In this document: positions 1 to 6,032 of the stretch, piece after piece
Layout: every line of letters starts with the position of its first letter
Position numbering within the stretch: the stretch's first letter is position 1
NCBI GenBank assembly: GCA_003649145.1
Contig: QMQZ01000011.1
Coordinates: forward strand, 1-7,109
Direction of reading: 5' to 3'
Length of the DNA stretch: 7,109 nucleotides
Source of the DNA: Thermoproteota archaeon
GTDB taxonomy: Archaea; Thermoproteota; Methanomethylicia; Culexarchaeales; Culexmicrobiaceae
Notes under the pieces: model-generated
What the model was told of the DNA's origin: nothing
Databases searched by the model: none
The model's input: only the letters and a program-made list of their open reading frames with translations
Position numbers and translations under genes: made by a program

Positions 1-38
1 AATATCAAGATGGCAGAGCGAGAATTAAAGTAAACGGG

Positions 39-1079
39 TTAGGGCTGATCAACTCCAGCTACAGCTAATTGACTGGAAGCTTTAGCTAACCTTATCGCCT
101 CCAACAAAACTTCATGCACACCAACTCCGTCCTTCGCCACCATCTTGAAAAGAGAAGCTCCAAGCGCATCTTCACAGCGTTTAACCTGATCTTTTGTAGA
201 TATGTCAACCTTATTTAAAACTGGTATTATTGGCGTAGTTTTAAAGGTATTTTTAATTTCTTTGAAGAGAGACAGTTGCTCTTCAATTGTGTACCCGCTA
301 GTTTCTGATGGGTCTAAAATGAAAATTATTGAGTCAGCTAAGTGCTCGATGGCGGCGATGGCCATTCGCTCAATCTTATTCCGCTTGTATATTGGTCGAT
401 CCAGTAGTCCAGGAGTGTCTATTACCTGAACTCTGAGGGCGTTTAGCGTTAAGTGGCCGACAACTATCTCAGTTGTCGTGAAGGGGTATTCGGCGATCTT
501 TGGCTTTGCTGTTGAAACTTGGTCGACAAATGTTGACTTTCCAACATTTGGGTAGCCTGCAACAACAATAATCACGCCTTCAGGGTCTACTGAGGGGACT
601 TTGTAGAGGGATTTCCGGACCTTTTCCAGGAGCTCTAACTGCTTTCTAATCCGCCTAATAACAGATAATATTCTTCCGTAGGCTTCTCTCCGAATTTTGC
701 CTACATCTGCTGGAGATGCCGCCTCCCTCACTTTAGTAGTGTACTCCCTAACCAGCTTTCTTATAATTCTCTGCGAGGCTTTCAATTTACTTCTAGCTTT
801 ATTGTAATCTTCAAATTTCACTACTAAACCTAGTAGCGTCCGGTAGAATGGGTGTAAATCTCTTGAACTTGGTAGTGCAGCGTAAATTGAATTAAGTTTG
901 CTACACAGGAAGTCGCCCAAAGACCTGATCCTAGCTTCTGCAAGTCTCTTCATCTTTACTATGCGGGGGGCTTGGAGAGGAATGGATGGTGAAGCCTTTA
1001 AGCTTCTTCGGTACGCTATGTCGATTAAAGCTTCAGCCGAGGGGATTTCAGGCACTCTTGAAAATGGCTGTTGAACCAT
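39..1079 (-). CDS. NOG1-family GTP-binding protein (ribosome biogenesis GTPase)
   Basis: A TRAFAC-class GTPase of the NOG1 family; the eukaryotic homologue acts in 60S subunit maturation, so an archaeal role in large-subunit assembly is inferred. With the start chosen here the protein has 346 residues, normal for archaeal NOG1. Residues 1-165 are a basic helical N-terminal domain typical of NOG1. The G domain follows: G1 GYPNVGKST (about 175-183), the NOG1-like stretch AKPKIAEYPFTTTE carrying the G2 threonine (about 191-204), G3 DTPG (about 221-224), G4 NKVD (about 289-292) and a G5-like VAKDG (about 314-318) in place of the common SAK. The ATG at 1079 is preferred because GGAGGT lies 9 bases upstream; an in-frame ATG at 1118 would put that site inside the coding region. 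The first 32 bases overlap the DUF504 gene, so the two are probably co-transcribed and translationally coupled. Stop TAA at 39-41. Family call is firm; only the start is open. Confidence 0.93.
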   Translation of the reverse strand: MVQQPFSRVPEIPSAEALIDIAYRRSLKASPSIPLQAPRIVKMKRLAEARIRSLGDFLCSKLNSIYAALPSSRDLHPFYRTLLGLVVKFEDYNKARSKLKASQRIIRKLVREYTTKVREAASPADVGKIRREAYGRILSVIRRIRKQLELLEKVRKSLYKVPSVDPEGVIIVVAGYPNVGKSTFVDQVSTAKPKIAEYPFTTTEIVVGHLTLNALRVQVIDTPGLLDRPIYKRNKIERMAIAAIEHLADSIIFILDPSETSGYTIEEQLSLFKEIKNTFKTTPIIPVLNKVDISTKDQVKRCEDALGASLFKMVAKDGVGVHEVLLEAIRLAKASSQLAVAGVDQP

Positions 1080-1332
1080 GTTTAGGAGACCTCCACACCA
1101 CTTTACCTGATTTAGCATCCCTAATTTCTACGATGCGGTGGAAGGGAATTCTAGCATTCTCCCCTCCTAATGAGTATTCAAAGCTTCCAGGATTAACTTT
1201 AACTACACACCAGGCAGGAATCACTTTTAAGTCGTTGGGAGCTCCTCTATGAATAAATACGATTTCATAGTTCCTCGGATCTTCATTTGGGTGCCAGAAT
1301 ATGCGATTGAGAATCTCCCTAATTCTGCTCAT
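1048..1332 (-). CDS. DUF504/UPF0248 protein (MJ1316-type RNA end recognition domain)
   Basis: A 94-residue single-domain protein that matches the DUF504 (UPF0248) family. Recognisable parts are an N-terminal IREILNRIFWHP, then EIVFIHRGAPNDLKVIPAW, and a central IPFHRIVEIRD followed by KVVWRSP near the C-terminus. The family was proposed by comparative genomics (MJ1316 domain) to recognise RNA with cyclic phosphate ends, because it occurs fused to 2H phosphoesterase and nucleotidyltransferase domains; that role is not shown by this sequence. The ATG start is supported by GAGGT seven bases upstream. Its last 32 codon bases overlap the start of the NOG1 gene, so the two form a leftward operon driven from the 58-base spacer shared with the AK6 gene. 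Length is normal and nothing is missing. Confidence 0.88.
   Translation of the reverse strand: MSRIREILNRIFWHPNEDPRNYEIVFIHRGAPNDLKVIPAWCVVKVNPGSFEYSLGGENARIPFHRIVEIRDAKSGKVVWRSPKHGSTAIFKSA
1089..1094 (-). promoter_or_regulatory. Shine-Dalgarno site for the NOG1 gene
   Basis: The minus strand reads GGAGGT, 9 bases before the ATG at 1079 and inside the 3' end of the DUF504 coding region. It decides the start of the GTPase in favour of 1079 over the in-frame ATG at 1118. Confidence 0.75.
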
Positions 1333-1390
1333 CCAGTTAACCTCAACAGATTATTAGGGCTTCAAGTAAATAAGTAGATGGGATTAAGTA
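1333..1390. promoter_or_regulatory. divergent promoter region between DUF504/NOG1 and AK6
   Basis: This 58-base spacer must hold the start signals for the leftward DUF504-NOG1 pair and the rightward AK6 gene. AT-rich TATA-like stretches are visible: TTATTAG near 1350-1356 on the plus strand, about the right distance for a start site a few bases before the kinase ATG, and CTTATTTACTT near 1363-1373 on the minus strand for the other direction. Neither is a strong match to a BRE/TATA pair, so exact elements are uncertain; only the divergent arrangement is firm. Confidence 0.4.
1340..1344 (-). promoter_or_regulatory. Shine-Dalgarno site for the DUF504 gene
   Basis: Minus-strand GAGGT with a 7-base spacing to the ATG at 1332 fits the archaeal 16S 3' end and supports this start. 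Confidence 0.6.
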
Positions 1391-1999
1391 ATGAAAAAAG
1401 TAATAATCATACAAGGCTCTCCAGGGACGGGGAAAACTACAGTTGCAAAAAAGCTGAGCTCAATCCTCAAAGCTACCCACATAGACATTTCAAGATTAAT
1501 TGAAAAAGAGGAGCTCTACATTGGAGTAGATGAGGAGAGAAGTGGAGCTAAAATAGCAGATGAAGAGAAGCTGCTGAGAAAACTTAGAGAAATTATTGAG
1601 AATAGCAAGGGAGAAGTGATAGTTGAGGGGCATTTCGCCGATATAGTGCCAAAAGAGCTTGTTAAGTGCACAATAGTACTCAGAGTTGATCCTAGAGAGC
1701 TTGAAAAGAGGCTAGTCGAGCGCGGATGGCCAGCTAAGAAAGTTAAGGAAAATGTTCTAGCTGAAGTTTTAGACGAGTGCTTAATAAGAGCAATACAAGC
1801 TTATGGAGAAGAGAACATTAAAGAAGTAGATGCAACAGGCAAAACTGTCGACGAAGTAGTTAATGAGATATTGAAGGCGATAAGTAATGGTGAGCAGTAC
1901 CGGCCAGGAAGAGTTAACTGGATTAAGAAGTTGAGTGACGAAGGAGTCCTAGATAGCTTCCTACGCGCATATTCAAGTTTGGAATCCAAGAAACGCTAA
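1391..1999 (+). CDS. AK6/Fap7-type adenylate kinase (archaeal, P-loop NTPase)
   Basis: A 202-residue P-loop kinase of the AK6/Fap7 family. Family members interconvert adenine nucleotides (ATP + AMP to 2 ADP, with broad NMP use) and, in eukaryotes and some archaea, act as ATPases in small-subunit rRNA maturation with uS11. The Walker A loop GSPGTGKTT is at residues 9-17. The family stretch VEGHFADIVP lies at 78-87, followed by a strand ending RVDP (98-101). The lid-type motif ERGWPAKKVKENVLAEVLDE (110-129) is characteristic of AK6. The C-terminal tail (about 168-202, with RPGRVNWIKKL) extends past the core, as in many archaeal versions. No clear Shine-Dalgarno site precedes the ATG, so it may have a short or no leader. 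The last 27 bases overlap the end of the convergent prepilin gene. Family is secure; how far it works in ribosome assembly or nucleotide balance here is not shown. Confidence 0.9.
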   Translation: MKKVIIIQGSPGTGKTTVAKKLSSILKATHIDISRLIEKEELYIGVDEERSGAKIADEEKLLRKLREIIENSKGEVIVEGHFADIVPKELVKCTIVLRVDPRELEKRLVERGWPAKKVKENVLAEVLDECLIRAIQAYGEENIKEVDATGKTVDEVVNEILKAISNGEQYRPGRVNWIKKLSDEGVLDSFLRAYSSLESKKR

Positions 2000-2248
2000 T
2001 ATCTTACTCCAAAGATCATTCAGTGAGCTCATGAAGTTATCAGTGGTGAAGCCAGCATCTTCAACTGCCTTCTGAATTCCACCCAGTATTCCAAGGACTA
2101 TTGAAAAGACAACTGCAAGCGTCATCACTGCAAGAGCAATTAGCATCCCTTCTTCAAGTAATGGAGAGCCTCTTCGATTCTTGAGGAAATCACTGAGCTT
2201 AGCGTAGATCTTCCTCACTGCACCCGCCATATTACTGAGGAAGAGCAT
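1973..2248 (-). CDS. small Flp-like type IV prepilin with class III signal peptide
   Basis: A 91-residue type IV prepilin, the likely filament subunit of the operon. It has a basic leader ending KNRRG (23-27), then SPLLEEG and an unbroken hydrophobic helix (about 34-54, GMLIALAVMTLAVVFSIVLG). Cleavage after Gly27 would put Glu32 at +5, the hallmark of type IV pilins, leaving a 64-residue mature protein. That is as short as bacterial Flp/Tad pilins, with an amphipathic tail and no globular head or cysteine. A PibD/EppA-type peptidase is needed and is not in this window. The start at 2248 lies two bases after the stop of the upstream membrane protein gene, favouring termination-reinitiation, because no good Shine-Dalgarno site is seen. 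The in-frame ATG at 2230 would give a more usual 21-residue leader. The 3' end overlaps the kinase gene by 27 bases, tail to tail. Confidence 0.82.
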   Translation of the reverse strand: MLFLSNMAGAVRKIYAKLSDFLKNRRGSPLLEEGMLIALAVMTLAVVFSIVLGILGGIQKAVEDAGFTTDNFMSSLNDLWSKILAFLGFQT

Positions 2249-2250
2249 AT

Positions 2251-3099
2251 TTAAAAGCTCAGTATTAGCTGGGGGAAGAGAAGGTATACTAGAATGTAAA
2301 CTGCAGTTGATGTAGCGGATATTAGTATTGGGTGCTTGTGGTGGACTGCTAACGATACGAAGTATGCGTTCATGAAATTCATCATAATCATTGCCACGAA
2401 TAGGGAATTGCTCTCTGACTGGAATCCGACTGAGTGCGCTGTCGTGCTGGTTGCTGAGAGCTTTAAAATTGAAATCAGTGGAGCTAGCCTTGTCATGACG
2501 GCAAGAACTGCTGATGAAACTATTGTTAGTAGTGATGCTCTTAACCGCATCTTGGAGTAAAGTAGGTTAACGTAATCCTTGAGGGCCCTATTCTCTTTAA
2601 GGCAAGATATTATGGATAGTGCAGTGTCACCAAAGAGTTTAGCATCTTTGTTAAGCGCTCTTGAGAAGAGAATCAGAATTCGCTTGCACTCAGGTGATTT
2701 AAGCCTTTTACTTAGAGCAGCTAGGGCATAGGAAGCTGCTCCTCCTGCAGTAATTACCGCTTGGACAGTTGCGGAGAGCAACGACTTTAATTCTCCTGAA
2801 TACTGTTCGCAAGCCATTAGCAGAGATGTCTCTGGGCTTAACCCAAGTCTGAGGTAGGTGCTAAATATTGTTAGAAAATTTTCTAGCTCTATAACTTCAC
2901 GGCGCCTATTTTCTGCTTCATGCACTCTCCAGCTAGGTGGTAGAGAGTAAGTTAGGAGGAATAATGGTAGAGCAATTGCAGCAGTTATGAGTGGTAAGCA
3001 AAACCATGGTAGTGCAAAAATCTTGACCATGGCAAAGCTAAGTGAAAGAGCGGGCATTAAAAATAGTGGAAGATGCTTGAAATTACGTGTCTTTCTCAT
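2251..3099 (-). CDS. TadC/GspF-like pilus platform membrane protein (second of pair)
   Basis: A 282-residue inner-platform protein of the T2SSF (GspF/TadC/FlaJ) superfamily. Platform proteins sit in the cytoplasmic membrane and couple the secretion ATPase to pilin assembly. Visible layout: two hydrophobic segments (about 11-29 and 33-52), a cytoplasmic helical T2SSF-like domain (about 62-187), then hydrophobic segments at about 189-212, 232-252 and 257-281. The helical domain has the typical pattern ELENFLTIFSTYLRLGLSPETSL, resembling the TadC-family lead helix, followed by a second helical repeat. Archaeal FlaJ has two such domains in one chain; here there is one per gene, as in bacterial TadB and TadC. 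The ATG has GGTGA six bases upstream, overlapping the stop of the preceding gene six bases away, so coupled translation is likely. The prepilin follows after two bases. The superfamily call rests on topology, helix pattern and context rather than a strong motif. Confidence 0.8.
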   Translation of the reverse strand: MRKTRNFKHLPLFLMPALSLSFAMVKIFALPWFCLPLITAAIALPLFLLTYSLPPSWRVHEAENRRREVIELENFLTIFSTYLRLGLSPETSLLMACEQYSGELKSLLSATVQAVITAGGAASYALAALSKRLKSPECKRILILFSRALNKDAKLFGDTALSIISCLKENRALKDYVNLLYSKMRLRASLLTIVSSAVLAVMTRLAPLISILKLSATSTTAHSVGFQSESNSLFVAMIMMNFMNAYFVSLAVHHKHPILISATSTAVYILVYLLFPQLILSF

Positions 3100-3105
3100 A
3101 AGTCT

Positions 3106-3110
3106 TCACC
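3106..3110 (-). promoter_or_regulatory. Shine-Dalgarno site for the second platform gene
   Basis: Minus-strand GGTGA, six bases before the ATG at 3099. It contains the TGA stop of the preceding platform gene, which indicates tight translational coupling of the two subunits. Confidence 0.6.
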
Positions 3111-3945
3111 CTAAGAGCTCAACAGCATGACTCGCTAGAGCTTTGGAAGTAAGTACCAAGAGTATTAACTGAAGAGGCACTAGAAGGAACACAAGTGGAG
3201 AAAGTGAGAAACCAAGATAAAATAGCAGAAACATGTAAGTGAAAGGGAATAGTAGGCCTTGAACTATAATCAACAAGCAGTACAGCTCTAGCTTTGCACT
3301 TTGCTCCCTGTATATCCTCCTTATCTCAGTTGAAGAGTACTTTGAGGTGAAATTTAGTGTAGATGCAGAAATTTCAGGCATGTTTGCAATTGCAATTAAG
3401 CCTTGCCTTAGAGTGACTGAGGGCTGGTTGAAAGCATATTCCCTTAATAGCTTTTCAGGTGGGCAGCCATTAATGCAGTTCATCAAGAGAAGATTGAAGT
3501 CACGGGATATCATGGGGTAATTTCCGGACTTAACGAAGGCGATTGCATCAATAATAGAGCGCGTTGACAGCAGCACTAGACATAGCTCTTTCAATATAAA
3601 GAAAGCATAACGTGAGAAGATTGAGCGATCATAATGGTAAATCTTCAAGGGATATGAAATCGCGAGTATATAGGCGGCGACAAAAAGTAGGAAGGAGAGT
3701 ACGAGACCAGAAAGTATGTTGAAGCGTAAAAGGAAAACGAGAATGAGAGAAGAGCTAACTGCCGTAATGATTGACAGTGAAATAGCTGAGGAAAAAACGT
3801 CTTCCGGAGTGAGATCTAGAGCTCCATACCTAATGGAGACGTAATTTACTGCTCTTCTGTACTCCTCTGAAATTAATCGCGAAGCCACTTTACAAAATAG
3901 CGGTGTGCTGAGAAGTTTATAGGCGCGTAAGAGCACGTACGTCAC
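3106..3945 (-). CDS. TadB/GspF-like pilus platform membrane protein (first of pair)
   Basis: About 279 residues, a second, different member of the T2SSF superfamily and presumably the partner of the downstream platform gene. A soluble N-terminus (about 1-50) is followed by two membrane segments (about 53-75 and 79-99). A cytoplasmic helical domain follows (about 105-218), with ILKELCLVLLSTRSIIDAIAFV as the T2SSF-like lead helix and a conserved-looking PPEKLLREYA loop. Two C-terminal membrane segments follow (about 222-246 and 250-268). The start is non-ATG. Upstream GGAGGTGAT is a full complement of the archaeal 16S 3' end; its GGAGG core is 6 bases from a GTG at 3945 and only 3 from a TTG at 3948, so GTG is preferred and the TTG cannot be excluded. 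The gene starts 29 bases inside the end of the ATPase gene. Assignment rests on topology, length and position between a secretion ATPase and a TadC-like gene. Confidence 0.77.
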   Translation of the reverse strand: MTYVLLRAYKLLSTPLFCKVASRLISEEYRRAVNYVSIRYGALDLTPEDVFSSAISLSIITAVSSSLILVFLLRFNILSGLVLSFLLFVAAYILAISYPLKIYHYDRSIFSRYAFFILKELCLVLLSTRSIIDAIAFVKSGNYPMISRDFNLLLMNCINGCPPEKLLREYAFNQPSVTLRQGLIAIANMPEISASTLNFTSKYSSTEIRRIYREQSAKLELYCLLIIVQGLLFPFTYMFLLFYLGFSLSPLVFLLVPLQLILLVLTSKALASHAVELLG

Positions 3946-5989
3946 CAATCACCTCCTCCACGTCAAAGAATCCTTTTTGTGAGGAGCAGAATGCCTTCGC
4001 GAAGACGTTACTGATAACTTCAGGAGAACTTGCATTCAAGTTGCAGAGGTGCTCTAACAACTCCTTGTAAAAAATTAGCTCCTTAGTGAAGGCTTCCTCG
4101 TCAATGGATTCCTCACGCCTTATCTTCTGCAGAGTAGGTGATTCGTAAAGGTTTATGACTGCCTTTAGGGGTTCAGAGTAGGAGTTTCTCTTGAAGACAT
4201 CTACTAGCCTAATTGAATTCAAAGAGTCGGTTAACCCTGCTATAGCTGGCTCAGTAATCCTAGCAACGTACCTACGATTAACATGAAGGTTAAGCCGCCT
4301 TTTCATGAGAACGATCACGTCCAAGTCATTTAAGCAAAATGCAGGAACACCATAGTGTACAACCCACTTCACAAATAGAGACTCAGGAGAACTTGCATGA
4401 CATGTTTCTAGTCCACGCAATCCAGATGAAAGAGCATAAAGTAAAGCTTTGACGTGTTCTCTGGTCAAGATTTCTCCCAAGTAAAGGTAGTTAGGAGATC
4501 TATGCAGAAGCCTTATGACTTCCCAGTACTTTCGCCGTGTAGGGCTGCTTTTTTCAAATGGATCGACTCTAAAGCGCACTTGATGTCTTCCTAGTGGAAG
4601 CTGGTCTATACTTTCAACGACAGACTCTATCGTAATTTTTCTCCAATGCAATGGAGTCAGCATGTCAAGTGCATTTATTAGGGTAGTCTTCCCTGTTGCC
4701 GGCTCGCCAATCGCCATTATGTTTCTCCTTCGGAATAGGCAAAAAATCAGGTATGCTGCAGCTTCACTTGAAATTGTGCCATTGTTGATTAAGTCGATGA
4801 TTGTCCAAGGCTTACTCCTAAACCTTCTAAAAATTATAGATGGGCTGCCAACTGTTAGTGGTGGAGCATCGACGGAGACTCTGACGTGAAAGAACTTCGT
4901 AATTACATCAGTTTTCAGGGATGGCGAAGAATAGTCGAGTCTGAGGCTGCTCTCTGCTCTAAGTTGAGTAAGTATTCGCTCTACATCACTCTTATTTATT
5001 GAAATGTTTGATCTACAGCGCCCCCAACTTGAGTGATCCAAATATATGCTTACACCCGGAGCATCGATAAAGAACTCCTCGACCATGTCGTCTATGAGGA
5101 AGGGAAGCAGCTTTATGAAGCCTATCGAATCGAATGCAGCTAGTAGAGCTATCTGAGGCGAGAGGCAGTTATTGACTTCTGGAAATAATCTCCTGGCAGC
5201 CTTAATGGCCATGCGAAATTTCGAAAGCAGCAAGCGTGACAAGTATCCATGGCCAGTAGTGAAGTCTGCAGAGTATTTTATCCGCATAAGCGTACTCAAA
5301 GACCAGACAATGGGTAAAAATGGACCTAATTCTTCGGTGAATTTTACTTGATAAATTAATTCTGGGTTTTCTGGTAAGCTACATATTTTAATTGAAAAGG
5401 GTTTTAGCGAATATTGGCCAAGCACCTCACCTTGCTGAAATAATTTAGGGTTATTAGCTTCTCCAGCGGATAAAAAGGATAGAATAGAGCTGTTTGTAGA
5501 CTTTAGCCCATCCGACAATTCCTTCTGTACGGACTTTAAGTAGGACACTAGACGTCTAGGGATTTTATGCGAGCCCTTAGTGAAACTGTCTATTATGTTA
5601 AGCGCTTTATAGCCGTCGAAGTACAGGTAACCTGTTCTTGGATGCAATAGCAGTGCGTCTTTAAGCGAATTTGAAGTAGATTTATCTGCAAGCAAGTAGT
5701 CATACAGATCTCTAAACAGCCTATAATTCTTGAAGCGAAGTAAGTAGACTGCCTTTGCAAGAGAGATTATGTAGTCGCGAAGACGGTGGAAGATGGGTAA
5801 TTTGAAGGCGAGCGAAATAGCGTTATTATCAAATCTTAAAAGAGGAGCAATAGCGCATACGTGAGATGAGATGCATAACTTTAATCCAAGACTGCTTTTA
5901 GCTGGGCATTTCTGCGGACAGAGGAAGGTGATGTTGAGTTTGTTTGAGAAGTGCAGTATTACTGGAGAGAGTAGACATAGGTTGCTCAT
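3917..5989 (-). CDS. type IV pilus assembly ATPase, TadA/FlaI (VirB11-like) family
   Basis: A 690-residue secretion ATPase that should power pilin assembly at the cytoplasmic face through the two platform proteins. Residues 1-290 are a long N-terminal region I cannot assign fully, with cysteines C5, C24, C28, C39 and C45. From about 295 it matches the archaeal TadA/FlaI pattern: FLIDDMVEEFFIDAPGVSIYL (about 297-317), the N-terminal sensing domain, then KPWTIIDLINNGTISSEAAAYL. Walker A is GEPATGKTT (428-436), the Asp-box region is TIESVVESI (453-461), Walker B is YLYLGEI (501-507) and the His box is TCHASS (529-534). Deviations: the Asp box has Ser and Val where IEDxxE is usual, and SGLRG replaces the common TGHxG before the His box; Walker A and the HA pair are intact, so activity is expected. 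The C-terminal 100 residues are family-specific. It starts at an ATG with AAGGAG only two bases upstream and overlaps the next gene by 29 bases. Confidence 0.9.
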   Translation of the reverse strand: MSNLCLLSPVILHFSNKLNITFLCPQKCPAKSSLGLKLCISSHVCAIAPLLRFDNNAISLAFKLPIFHRLRDYIISLAKAVYLLRFKNYRLFRDLYDYLLADKSTSNSLKDALLLHPRTGYLYFDGYKALNIIDSFTKGSHKIPRRLVSYLKSVQKELSDGLKSTNSSILSFLSAGEANNPKLFQQGEVLGQYSLKPFSIKICSLPENPELIYQVKFTEELGPFLPIVWSLSTLMRIKYSADFTTGHGYLSRLLLSKFRMAIKAARRLFPEVNNCLSPQIALLAAFDSIGFIKLLPFLIDDMVEEFFIDAPGVSIYLDHSSWGRCRSNISINKSDVERILTQLRAESSLRLDYSSPSLKTDVITKFFHVRVSVDAPPLTVGSPSIIFRRFRSKPWTIIDLINNGTISSEAAAYLIFCLFRRRNIMAIGEPATGKTTLINALDMLTPLHWRKITIESVVESIDQLPLGRHQVRFRVDPFEKSSPTRRKYWEVIRLLHRSPNYLYLGEILTREHVKALLYALSSGLRGLETCHASSPESLFVKWVVHYGVPAFCLNDLDVIVLMKRRLNLHVNRRYVARITEPAIAGLTDSLNSIRLVDVFKRNSYSEPLKAVINLYESPTLQKIRREESIDEEAFTKELIFYKELLEHLCNLNASSPEVISNVFAKAFCSSQKGFFDVEEVIGDVRALTRL
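3948..3956 (-). promoter_or_regulatory. very strong Shine-Dalgarno site for the first platform gene
   Basis: Minus-strand GGAGGTGAT matches the complement of the archaeal 16S rRNA 3' end over nine bases, preceded by a further GGA. It lies within the ATPase coding region and decides the GTG start at 3945, with a 6-base spacing from the GGAGG core. It would allow initiation independent of the upstream gene. Confidence 0.75.
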
Positions 5990-6032
5990 TGCTCCTTAAT
6001 TGACAAAAATACTGGACTATTTTAAGCCTCCA
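5990..6032 (-). promoter_or_regulatory. probable promoter of the pilus operon, with RBS
   Basis: This 43-base gap between the TFB-family gene and the ATPase is the largest space in the leftward block. On the minus strand TTAAAATA (6025-6018) follows a purine-rich GGAGGC, resembling a BRE/TATA pair. A TATA box there predicts transcription start near 5995, giving a leader of about six bases. AAGGAG (5997-5992) lies two bases from the ATG, unusually close for a Shine-Dalgarno site. Either reading allows the operon to be expressed separately from the upstream gene; read-through is also possible. This is a pattern match only. Confidence 0.4.

Noticed and set aside
1..68. Possible 3' tails of a rightward gene entering from the left edge: frame 1 reads NIKMAERELK then a stop at 31-33, and frame 3 reads on to a stop at 66-68.
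   Set aside because: Both fragments are protein-like but far too short to identify or to choose between, and neither may be real.
202..429. 75-codon rightward open frame
   Set aside because: Fully antisense to the NOG1 G domain, with no family resemblance or ribosome binding site worth noting.
986..1252. 88-codon rightward open frame
   Set aside because: It lies antisense to the well-supported DUF504 and NOG1 genes and its translation has no recognisable domain.
1801..1989. 62-codon leftward open frame
   Set aside because: Antisense to the AK6 kinase C-terminus and has no independent support.
2336..2560. 74-codon rightward open frame
   Set aside because: Antisense to the TadC-like gene; its composition reflects the membrane-protein codons on the other strand.
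4662..4889. 75-codon rightward open frame
   Set aside because: Antisense to the Walker A region of the pilus ATPase, which is clearly the real gene.
1973..5989. Archaellum or Ced/Ted DNA-import locus
   Set aside because: No archaellum accessory genes (FlaF, FlaG, FlaH types) are present. Ced/Ted systems centre on a VirB4/HerA-like ATPase and CedA-type membrane proteins, whereas this ATPase is TadA/FlaI-like and the pilin has a class III cleavage site.
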